Assembly (NCBI GenBank): GCA_947166955.1
Contig: CAMVGI010000109.1
Location: forward strand, 1 to 5,310
Direction: 5' to 3'
Source of the DNA: an uncultured Clostridia bacterium
Lineage (GTDB): Bacteria > Bacillota_A > Clostridia > Oscillospirales > Oscillospiraceae
DNA length: 5,310 bases
Positions 1 through 5,310 of this stretch are shown one piece after another. Numbering within the stretch: the stretch's first letter is position 1; every line of letters begins with the position of its first letter. Both the position numbers and the translations under genes were made by a program. The notes under the pieces were generated by a model that was given only the letters and a program-made list of their open reading frames with translations, did not search any database and was not told the origin of the DNA.

Positions 1-356
1 TCGCAAGTCTGCAGCTGCCGCGCGGCGTCATTCTGGCCGCCATCCACCGCGGAGGCGAAGTGCTGATCCCAAACGGCAGCACCGTTTTGGCGGAGGGCGA
101 CGCGCTGGTGCTCGGCGCCGCGCCGCTGCGCGGCGACGTGCCCATCGAACTGAAAGAACTGGTGCTGCTGGACAAGCACCCGTGGAACGGGCAATACCTC
201 CGCGACCTCGACATCTCGCGCCAGACGATCATCGTCCTGCTCAAGCGCGACGGACGCGCGATCATTCCCAACGGTTCGACGCGCCTCAAGGCGGGCGACA
301 CGCTGCTGTTGCACACGAAAACGCATGTCTCCGGCAGCACGAAATTCTCGGTCTGA
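1..356 (+). CDS. C-terminal part of a protein with tandem TrkA-C (RCK_C) domains, probably an ion transporter (5' end outside window)
   Basis: The reading frame is open from base 3 to the TGA at 354-356 and has no start that must be used, so this is the last ~117 residues of a longer gene. Two successive repeats are visible. The first runs LPRGVILAAIHRGGEVLIPN and continues GST.L..GD.LVLG. The second ends in IIVLLKRDGRAIIPNGST followed by L..GD.LLL. The shared 'hydrophobic strand - R-G/D-G - IPNGST - GD' pattern is the signature of TrkA-C/RCK_C domains, cytoplasmic modules that bind small ligands and regulate K+, Cl- or cation/proton transporters. Two adjacent copies at the extreme C-terminus argue against TrkA itself, which alternates RCK_N and RCK_C. 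A ClC-type chloride channel or a CPA-family antiporter is more likely, but the membrane part is not visible, so transporter type and substrate are inference. A GTG at 60 is in frame but falls inside the first domain and is unlikely to be a real start. Confidence 0.8.
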   Translation, partial: ASLQLPRGVILAAIHRGGEVLIPNGSTVLAEGDALVLGAAPLRGDVPIELKELVLLDKHPWNGQYLRDLDISRQTIIVLLKRDGRAIIPNGSTRLKAGDTLLLHTKTHVSGSTKFSV

Positions 357-367
357 ACGCAAAACAA

Positions 368-399
368 AAGGACGCCGCCTGCGCGCAGGCGGCGTTCTT
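368..399. terminator. Bidirectional intrinsic terminator between convergent genes
   Basis: An inverted repeat pairs 372-382 (acgccgcctgc) with 385-395 (gcaggcggcgt). In practice this gives about a 10-bp GC-rich stem with a cgcg loop. G371-T396 (wobble), G370-C397, A369-T398 and A368-T399 extend it. The left flank is A-rich (aaaacaaaag) and the right flank is T-rich, so the hairpin can act on both strands. On the minus strand the transcript runs into ccttttgttttgc. On the plus strand it runs into ttcttgctttgcgttt, a more interrupted T tract. It lies in the 52-base gap between the TrkA-C gene stop (356) and the EAL-HDOD gene stop (409), where a shared terminator is expected. Confidence 0.85.
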
Positions 400-408
400 G
401 CTTTGCGT

Positions 409-1647
409 TTACTTTTCCTTTTCCTCGGTGGCGAACGCCTTGTCCGTCTCCTCCATGCACTCCATGTAAAGGCCGGAAACGTAGCGGTCTTCGATGTACA
501 AGCCGATGTTCGGGAACTGCATCGAGCCGGACGCCTGATCGTACGCCATCGCGTATTGCAGGAACTTGTAATACTCGTGCTGCTCCGTGCCGCGCAGCGC
601 GGCCTCCGCCTCCGGCGAAAGGCGCAGCTCGGAGAGGATCGCGTCGAGCGTCATACCGGTGACCTGCTCGAGCATACTGATCAGGCCCATGTAGAAGCCC
701 TGCTCCTTGGGGATGGTGGTGTCGGCGTTGAGGATCAGCCTCTCGATGAACCGCGCGCGCAGATACGCGCGGCGCGCCTGCTCGTCGGAGTTCGCGATGT
801 TGACCTGCTTGAGAAACTGCACCGTCGTCCAATTGCGGATGCCCTCCAGGCCGATCATCGTCATGGCGCGGCGGATCTCCAGCGCAATGTTGTCGCGCGC
901 GTAGCGCGCCTTGAGCGCGTGGCGCAGGAACAGGTGCGTGAGCATCGAGTCGCCCTCGACGACGCGGCAGCACATCTCGAAGTTGGGATACGGCTTCATC
1001 AGCTCCAAAAGCATCCTGCCGTAGGGCGTCGCCGTCAGCGAGACCTGCTTGGTCACGGTGTCGGGCCGCTCGAAGAAATAGCCCTGGAAGAGCGTGAACT
1101 TGAGGCTCTGCACCATCTCGAACTCGGCCTCCGTCTCCACGCGTTCCGCGAGCAGCTGCGCGCGGCACATGCGAAGGCGCTGGAGCATATCCTTGAGCTG
1201 GAGTTTGTTCTTGCCGCCCGTCTTGATGCGGATGACGTCGAACATGTTGATGATCTGGTCGAACTTGAGGCGGCCGTTCTGCTCGCTGTAGCTGTTGAGC
1301 GAGAGCCGGTAGCCCGCGCGCTGAAGACCCGAGAGCTTATTGGCGAGCGCCTCGTTGACGAACACCTCCGCCGGGACCTCCACGATGATCTCGTTGGGGT
1401 CGAACAGGTAGGCGAAGTCGTCCATGATAAGGTTGCGCGTGAAGTTGATGTAGGCGGGCAGGCCGTTCGTCAGGTTCTTGATGCCGAACACGTTGACCGC
1501 GTCGAGCAGGACGCTCTTGGTCATCTCGTCGCCGTCCATGCCCGTCGCCGCCGCGCCGACCTGTTGGTTCCGGCGATACAGCAGCTCATAGCCCGCGACG
1601 TTGAACACCGTGTTGTAAATGGCTTGCCGCCCGATATACGCATACAC
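409..1647 (-). CDS. EAL and HDOD domain-containing signalling protein (YuxH-like), catalytically degenerate EAL
   Basis: The product is 412 residues from GTG 1647. Residues ~1-200 form an EAL-like domain opening with GRQAIYNTVFNVAGYELLYR, the usual YuxH-family start, and closing with LLAERVET (165-172) and QGYFFERP (188-195). Residues ~205-395 form an HDOD domain with the helical pattern AMTMIGLEGIRNW (261-273). Canonical EAL proteins hydrolyse cyclic di-GMP, but key features are missing here: EAL reads ELL (21-23), the metal-binding DDFG region reads LNSYS (117-121), and the KID segment reads RIK (140-142). Enzyme activity is therefore unlikely, and a binding or scaffolding role in signalling is an inference. 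The open frame extends to a TTG at 1680, but that codon lies at the predicted transcription start. GTG 1647 has a GGAAGGAG site (1659-1666) 11 bases upstream and begins directly at the conserved N-terminus, so I prefer it. The gene has its own promoter and ends at the shared terminator. No membrane segment or signal peptide is seen. Confidence 0.88.
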   Translation of the reverse strand: MYAYIGRQAIYNTVFNVAGYELLYRRNQQVGAAATGMDGDEMTKSVLLDAVNVFGIKNLTNGLPAYINFTRNLIMDDFAYLFDPNEIIVEVPAEVFVNEALANKLSGLQRAGYRLSLNSYSEQNGRLKFDQIINMFDVIRIKTGGKNKLQLKDMLQRLRMCRAQLLAERVETEAEFEMVQSLKFTLFQGYFFERPDTVTKQVSLTATPYGRMLLELMKPYPNFEMCCRVVEGDSMLTHLFLRHALKARYARDNIALEIRRAMTMIGLEGIRNWTTVQFLKQVNIANSDEQARRAYLRARFIERLILNADTTIPKEQGFYMGLISMLEQVTGMTLDAILSELRLSPEAEAALRGTEQHEYYKFLQYAMAYDQASGSMQFPNIGLYIEDRYVSGLYMECMEETDKAFATEEKEK

Positions 1648-1658
1648 TGTAGACCGCG

Positions 1659-1666
1659 CTCCTTCC
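1659..1666 (-). promoter_or_regulatory. Ribosome binding site that decides the EAL-HDOD start
   Basis: On the minus strand this reads GGAAGGAG, a good anti-16S match, 11 bases before GTG 1647. It lies inside the longer open frame that begins at TTG 1680, so it supports the shorter 412-residue product over a 423-residue one. The spacing is slightly long, and I see no better in-frame start nearby. Confidence 0.7.
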
Positions 1667-1689
1667 GCTTTGCATATCAATACATGTAT

Positions 1690-1719
1690 ATTTTACCCTA
1701 TCTTTGGCGCGGTTGTCAA
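1690..1719 (-). promoter_or_regulatory. Sigma-A/sigma-70 type promoter of the EAL-HDOD gene
   Basis: On the minus strand a perfect TTGACA (-35, 1719-1714) is followed after 18 bases by TAAAAT (-10, 1695-1690, five of six matches to TATAAT). Predicted transcription starts near 1683, giving a leader of roughly 35 bases before GTG 1647. The -35 box begins one base after the T run of the upstream ATPase operon terminator. A 10-bp palindrome (atacatgtat, 1680-1689) lies directly downstream of the -10 across the predicted start site and could be an operator or chance. Confidence 0.78.
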
Positions 1720-1720
1720 G

Positions 1721-1752
1721 AAAAAGGCACAAACCGGAAACCGGTTTGTGCC
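1721..1752 (-). terminator. Intrinsic terminator of the V-type ATPase operon
   Basis: A perfect 12-bp inverted repeat pairs ggcacaaaccgg (1726-1737) with ccggtttgtgcc (1741-1752) around a 3-base loop. On the minus strand the hairpin is followed at once by TTTTT (1725-1721), giving a textbook Rho-independent terminator. It starts 22 bases after the stop codon of subunit D. The plus-strand side has only a weak T stretch, so it mainly serves the minus-strand operon and marks its end after D. Confidence 0.93.
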
Positions 1753-1774
1753 TTCTCTGATTCGACGTCTTGTC

Positions 1775-2455
1775 TCAGCTTCCCGCCATTTCGGCGTCCC
1801 GCGCGCGGCGCTCCTCGATGGCGTCCTTGAGCACCATGTCCTTGACCTTCATGAGCCGGATGGTGTTCGCGCGCTCGTTTTCGTCGAGCTTCATGGTGAT
1901 ATATTTGATGCTCTCCTGCATCTCGGGGATCTTGACGTACTCCAGCGCGTTGACGCGGCGGCGGGTCTTTTCGATCTCCTCCGCCATCAGCTGCGCCGAC
2001 TTCTCGATCTGCGCGAGCTTGAGCATCTTGCGGAACACCTTGCCCAAGGCGTCCACCGCCGCGTCCAGCTCGCCGCTCGTCGCGGCGAAGCCGTAGGGGT
2101 AGATGTCCGCGTCGGACTTCGTCTTGGTCTGGAAGTCGTATATCGGCACGTTGACCGACATGATGTTCTGGAACGTCATCGTCAGCTCGACGCTCTGCTT
2201 GGGATACATGAGCGCCTGCTCCAGCGCCTGCGAGCTCATCAGCGCCGAGGCGACGGTGAACGAGCCGTGCACCGTCATCAGCTCCTCCTCGACCTCCGCG
2301 CGGAGCGTGCGCACCTCGCGCACCGTGTCGAGGAACTGCTTCATCAGCTCGTCGCGCTTATCCTTGAGCAGCTTGTGCCCGCGCTGTGCCGTGCGGAGCT
2401 TGCCCTTGAGGCGGGTCAGCTCCATTCTGGTCGGGTTTACCGCTACGTTCGGCAT
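1775..2455 (-). CDS. ntpD: V-type (V/A-type) ATP synthase/ATPase subunit D, central stalk
   Basis: The product has 226 residues, close to the usual ~210-230 for bacterial V-type subunit D. In this family, subunit D is the rotor shaft inside the A3B3 head and passes rotation to the membrane ring. The N-terminus carries the family signature NPTRMELTRLKGKL (7-20) and continues with RTAQRGHKLLKDKRDEL (21-37). Residues ~10-60 and ~130-215 are long charged helices fitting the antiparallel coiled coil of the shaft. The second helix contains EIEKTRRRVNALEYVKIPEM (160-179), also strongly conserved. The middle (~85-125) is the less helical region at the lower end of the shaft. ATG 2455 is preceded by AAGGGAGG (2463-2470) at 7 bases, so the start is firm. 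It is the last gene of the operon, 17 bases after subunit B, and is followed by a strong terminator. Confidence 0.97.
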   Translation of the reverse strand: MPNVAVNPTRMELTRLKGKLRTAQRGHKLLKDKRDELMKQFLDTVREVRTLRAEVEEELMTVHGSFTVASALMSSQALEQALMYPKQSVELTMTFQNIMSVNVPIYDFQTKTKSDADIYPYGFAATSGELDAAVDALGKVFRKMLKLAQIEKSAQLMAEEIEKTRRRVNALEYVKIPEMQESIKYITMKLDENERANTIRLMKVKDMVLKDAIEERRARDAEMAGS

Positions 2456-2462
2456 GGGTCAC

Positions 2463-2470
2463 CCTCCCTT
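2463..2470 (-). promoter_or_regulatory. Ribosome binding site of subunit D
   Basis: On the minus strand this reads AAGGGAGG, 7 bases before ATG 2455. It occupies most of the 17-base gap between the subunit B stop and the D start, so D has its own strong translation signal within the operon. Confidence 0.85.
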
Positions 2471-2472
2471 CC

Positions 2473-3855
2473 TTACGCTTTGTCCTTCGGCCAGTACTTC
2501 TCGATGTACTCCGGCTTGATGCGCTTGAGCTCGGACTTCGGCAGAATGCTCAGCAGCTCCCAGCCGAGGTTGAGCGTCTCCTCGATCGTGCGGTTCTGGT
2601 CGTAGCCTTGGTTTACATAACGACGCTCGAACTCGTCCGCAAACTTGGCGTACAGCAGGTCGGTGGGGGTCAGCGCGGCTTCGCCGAGGATGGACATAAG
2701 CTCCTTGTTCTCCTTACCGGTGGAATACGCGGCAAAAAGCTGGTTCATGGTGTTGGCATGGTCCTCGCGCGTCTTGCCGACGCCGATGCCCTTGTCCTTC
2801 AGACGGCTCAGCGACGGCATAACGTCGACCGGCGGCTCGATGCCCTGACGGTACAGCGCGCGGGAGAGGATGATCTGCCCCTCGGTGATGTAACCGGTCA
2901 GGTCGGGGATCGGGTGGGTCTTGTCGTCCTCGGGCATGGTGAGGATGGGGATAAGCGTGATGGAGCCGGGCTTGCCGAGCTGGCGGCCCGCGCGCTCATA
3001 GAGCGTGGCGAGGTCGGTGTAGAGGTAGCCGGGGAAGCCGCGGCGTCCGGGGACCTCCTTCTTCGCCGCCGAAACCTCGCGCAACGCTTCGGCGTAGTTG
3101 GTAATATCGGTCATGATGACCAGCACATGCATGTTCTTCTCAAACGCGAGGTACTCCGCGGCGGTCAGCGCCATGCGCGGCGTCGAGATACGCTCGACGG
3201 CGGGGTCGTTCGCAAGGTTGGAGAACAGCACCGTGCGGTCGATGGCGCCGGTGCGGCGGAACTCGCTGACGAAGAACTCGGACTCTTCGAACGTGATACC
3301 GATGGCGGCGAACACGACCGCGAAGTTGGAGGCTTCGTCGCCGAGCACCTTTGCCTGACGCGCGATCTGCGCGGCGAGATTGGCGTGCGGAAGGCCGGAG
3401 CCGGAGAAGATCGGCAGTTTCTGCCCGCGCACCAGCGTGTTCAATCCGTCGATGGTGGAAACGCCGGTCTGGATGAACTCGTTCGGGTAGTCGCGCGCCG
3501 CCGGATTCATCGGCAGGCCGTTGATGTCCTTGTACTCCTCGGGCAGGATCTCGGGGCCGCCGTCGATGGGCTGGCCCATGCCGTTGAACACGCGGCCGAG
3601 CATGTCGCCCGAAACGCCGAGCTGCAGCGGATGGCCGAGGAAGCGCACCTTCGCGTCGGCGAGGTTGATGCCCGCGGCGGACTCGAAGAGCTGAACGACC
3701 GCGGTGTCGCCGTTGACCTCAAGCACCTTGCCGCGGCGGACGGAGCCGTCCTGCAGCTCAATCTCGACGAGTTCGTCGTAGGTGACGCCTTCGACCAGGC
3801 GCACCATCATCAGAGGGCTTACGATCTCCTCTACGGTTTTGTATTCACGGATCAT
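2473..3855 (-). CDS. ntpB: V-type (V/A-type) ATP synthase/ATPase subunit B, non-catalytic
   Basis: The product is 460 residues, the normal length for the family. Subunit B alternates with subunit A in the A3B3 head and lends an arginine to the catalytic site of A. An N-terminal beta-barrel (~1-75) leads into the nucleotide-fold domain. Where A has a Walker A loop, B has [18 protein letters not shown] (151-168), the degenerate loop typical of non-catalytic B subunits. The central strand and following helix read [17 protein letters not shown] (246-262). [12 protein letters not shown] (347-358) carries the conserved arginine (R351) that matches the arginine finger of Enterococcus hirae NtpB. The C-terminal helical domain (~370-460) is complete. 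ATG 3855 shares one base with the TGA of subunit A (TGATG), so translation is probably coupled, and a GGAGGTGA site lies just upstream within the end of A. Nothing is truncated or unusual. Confidence 0.98.
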   Translation of the reverse strand: MIREYKTVEEIVSPLMMVRLVEGVTYDELVEIELQDGSVRRGKVLEVNGDTAVVQLFESAAGINLADAKVRFLGHPLQLGVSGDMLGRVFNGMGQPIDGGPEILPEEYKDINGLPMNPAARDYPNEFIQTGVSTIDGLNTLVRGQKLPIFSGSGLPHANLAAQIARQAKVLGDEASNFAVVFAAIGITFEESEFFVSEFRRTGAIDRTVLFSNLANDPAVERISTPRMALTAAEYLAFEKNMHVLVIMTDITNYAEALREVSAAKKEVPGRRGFPGYLYTDLATLYERAGRQLGKPGSITLIPILTMPEDDKTHPIPDLTGYITEGQIILSRALYRQGIEPPVDVMPSLSRLKDKGIGVGKTREDHANTMNQLFAAYSTGKENKELMSILGEAALTPTDLLYAKFADEFERRYVNQGYDQNRTIEETLNLGWELLSILPKSELKRIKPEYIEKYWPKDKA

Positions 3856-5310
3856 CAGTCCTCACCTCCCTCGGCGGCGATCTCGCCGATCTCCTTCGCC
3901 ATATTCAGGCGGATCTGGTCGTACGCCGCGTTGTATTCCTCCACGGGTACGCTCTTGGCGCGGCCGATGGCCTCGCGCTGCGGGATATTGAAGAGCTTCG
4001 CCACCGGCGCGCCCTTTGCGATGGCGTCGCGGCAGCGGCGGTCGTATTCGAGCACGAGGTCGAGGAGCTTGCCCTGACGGTCGTAGCTGGAATAGCCGTC
4101 GATGTCGGTGAACGCGTTCTGCTGCAGATAGTCCTCGCGGATCATGCGCGCGACCTCCAGCGTCAGCTGGTCGCCCGGCGAGAGCGCGTCCTTGCCGACG
4201 AGCTGGACGATCTCGTTGAGGCTCGCCTCGCTCTGGAGGATGGACATCGCCTGCGTGCGGTTGCGCATGAAGCTCTCGCCGAGGTTTTCGTCGAACCACG
4301 GCTTGAGGGAGTCGAGGTACAGCGAATAGGAGTTGAGCCAATTGATGGCCGGGAAGTGGCGGCGATAGGCGAGCTGCGCGTCGAGCGCCCAGAACACCTT
4401 GACGATACGCATCGTCGCCTGCGACACCGGTTCGGAGAGGTCGCCGCCCGGAGGCGAGACCGCGCCGACGGCGGTGAGGCTGCCGCGGCGCTCGTCAGAG
4501 CCGATGCACTCCACGCTGCCCGCGCGCTCATAGAACTGCGCGAGACGGGAGGCGAGGTACGCGGGGTAGCCCTCCTCGCCGGGCATCTCCTCCAGACGGC
4601 CGGACATCTCGCGCAGCGCCTCCGCCCAGCGGGAGGTGGAGTCCGCGATGACCGCCACGTCGTAGCCCATGTCGCGGAAGTACTCCGCGATGGTGATGCC
4701 GGTGTAGACCGACGCCTCGCGCGCCGCGACGGGCATATCGGAGGTGTTCGCGATCAGCACCGTGCGCTTCATTAGGCTCTCGCCCGTGCGCGGGTCCTTC
4801 AGCTCCGGAAACTCGCGCAGAACGTCGGTCATCTCGTTGCCGCGCTCGCCGCAGCCGATGTAGATGACGATGTCTACGTCCGACCACTTCGCAAGCTGGT
4901 GCTGCACGACCGTCTTGCCCGAACCGAACGGGCCGGGGACCGCCGCCGTGCCGCCCTTGGCGATGGGGAAGAGCGTGTCGATGATGCGCTGGCCCGAGGA
5001 AAGCGGCTTCGTGGGCGGATATTTCTTTTCATAGGGGCGGCCGATACGGACCGGCCACTTCTGGAGCATTTGCAGCGGGACCTCCCTGCCGTCGTCCGTC
5101 TTGAGCGTGGCGATGGTCTCGGTCACGTTGAAGCTGCCGCTCTTGATGTCGGTGATGGTGCCCTTGAGATTGGGCGGAACCATGATTTTATGGAGCACGA
5201 CGGGCGTTTCGGGCACGGTGCCGATGATGTCGCCGCCCGTGACCTTGTCGCCGACCTTCGCCGTCGCGGTAAAGTCCCACTTCTTTTCAGATGCACCGTG
5301 ACCGAGATGT
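3855..5310 (-). CDS. ntpA: V-type (V/A-type) ATP synthase/ATPase catalytic subunit A (N-terminus outside window)
   Basis: The 484 visible residues run off the right edge. The family is about 590 long, so roughly the first 105 residues are missing. This is the catalytic subunit of the A3B3 head, which hydrolyses or makes ATP. Visible residue 1 is the codon at 5307-5309. Residues ~15-90 belong to the 'bulge' region specific to A subunits ([20 protein letters not shown]). The Walker A loop GPFGSGKT is at 126-133 (bases 4911-4934). The catalytic glutamate lies in [13 protein letters not shown], 23 residues after the P-loop lysine, the same spacing as in Enterococcus hirae NtpA. The Walker B region is [20 protein letters not shown], followed by [20 protein letters not shown]. 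The helical C-terminal domain is complete to the TGA at 3855-3857. An in-frame GTG at 5216 is not the start, because conserved sequence continues upstream ([15 protein letters not shown]). All catalytic motifs are intact. Whether the enzyme moves H+ or Na+ cannot be told from this subunit. Confidence 0.98.
   Translation of the reverse strand, partial: HLGHGASEKKWDFTATAKVGDKVTGGDIIGTVPETPVVLHKIMVPPNLKGTITDIKSGSFNVTETIATLKTDDGREVPLQMLQKWPVRIGRPYEKKYPPTKPLSSGQRIIDTLFPIAKGGTAAVPGPFGSGKTVVQHQLAKWSDVDIVIYIGCGERGNEMTDVLREFPELKDPRTGESLMKRTVLIANTSDMPVAAREASVYTGITIAEYFRDMGYDVAVIADSTSRWAEALREMSGRLEEMPGEEGYPAYLASRLAQFYERAGSVECIGSDERRGSLTAVGAVSPPGGDLSEPVSQATMRIVKVFWALDAQLAYRRHFPAINWLNSYSLYLDSLKPWFDENLGESFMRNRTQAMSILQSEASLNEIVQLVGKDALSPGDQLTLEVARMIREDYLQQNAFTDIDGYSSYDRQGKLLDLVLEYDRRCRDAIAKGAPVAKLFNIPQREAIGRAKSVPVEEYNAAYDQIRLNMAKEIGEIAAEGGED
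3862..3869 (-). promoter_or_regulatory. Ribosome binding site for subunit B inside the end of subunit A
   Basis: On the minus strand this reads GGAGGTGA, 6 bases before ATG 3855, and lies within the last codons of subunit A. Together with the TGATG stop-start overlap (3853-3857) it points to translational coupling, which helps keep the A and B products in the equal amounts the hexamer needs. Confidence 0.85.

Noticed and set aside
1726..1752. The perfect inverted repeat as an insertion-sequence end or attachment site
   Set aside because: The 3-base loop, the immediate T run and the position right after the last operon gene fit an intrinsic terminator. There is no transposase or direct repeat nearby.
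325..1830. A 501-codon open frame on the plus strand opposite the EAL-HDOD gene
   Set aside because: It is antisense to a clear conserved gene. Its product is rich in R, L, H, V and E with no recognisable domain, as expected for a shadow frame in GC-rich DNA, and it runs through both terminators and the promoter.
1619..2605. A 328-codon open frame on the plus strand opposite subunit D
   Set aside because: It crosses the operon terminator and the promoter region, has the biased composition of a shadow frame, and lies opposite a confident subunit D gene.
2608..4077. A 489-codon open frame on the plus strand opposite subunits A and B
   Set aside because: Its composition is low-complexity (H, R, V, L, D), it shows no motif, and it spans the junction of two conserved ATPase genes. 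It is a by-product of GC-biased third codon positions.
3862..4887. Several minus-strand open frames of 119-159 codons overlapping subunit A in other frames
   Set aside because: They are arginine- and alanine- or serine-rich out-of-frame readings of the subunit A gene with no conserved content.
3855..5216. Treating GTG 5216 as the start of subunit A
   Set aside because: The frame stays open to the window edge, and the upstream residues ([15 protein letters not shown]) match conserved A-subunit sequence, so the gene is simply cut by the window.
2473..5310. F-type ATP synthase alpha/beta subunits as an alternative to V-type A/B
   Set aside because: The A subunit has the bulge region and the [13 protein letters not shown] motif, B has the degenerate SGSGLPH loop and [11 protein letters not shown], and the next gene is V-type subunit D rather than an F-type gamma subunit.

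Overview
The window reads as a chromosomal segment from a GC-rich bacterium. Strong GGAGG-type ribosome binding sites, a Firmicutes-style EAL-HDOD protein and a bacterial V-type (V/A-type) ATPase operon suggest a Clostridia-like anaerobe. That placement is inferred from gene content and style only. There is no rRNA or other phylogenetic marker here.

Layout. Positions 1-356 (+) hold the C-terminal end of a protein with two adjacent TrkA-C (RCK_C) domains, probably the cytoplasmic regulatory tail of an ion transporter whose membrane part lies upstream. A GC-rich hairpin at 368-399, flanked by A-rich and T-rich sequence, separates it from the convergent gene at 409-1647 (-). That gene encodes a YuxH-like EAL-HDOD protein whose EAL active site looks degenerate. 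It has its own sigma-A-type promoter at 1690-1719. The promoter lies directly behind the intrinsic terminator (1721-1752) of the next unit. From 1775 to the right edge (-) run the last three genes of a V-type ATPase operon, transcribed A, B, D: catalytic subunit A (5' end outside the window), regulatory subunit B, and central-stalk subunit D. A and B overlap by one base (TGATG), D follows B after 17 bases, and the operon ends after D.

How they work together. A and B form the alternating A3B3 head, and D is the rotor shaft inside it that couples ATP hydrolysis or synthesis to ion movement through the membrane sector. The membrane subunits (I, K) and the remaining stalk subunits are not in the window; by family custom they would lie upstream of A, to the right of position 5310. 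The EAL-HDOD gene has the same orientation but its own promoter, so nothing ties it functionally to the ATPase. No RNA gene, mobile element, CRISPR array or long non-coding stretch was seen. I found no convincing novel system: this is mostly a conserved housekeeping region, with a few compact regulatory arrangements of moderate interest.
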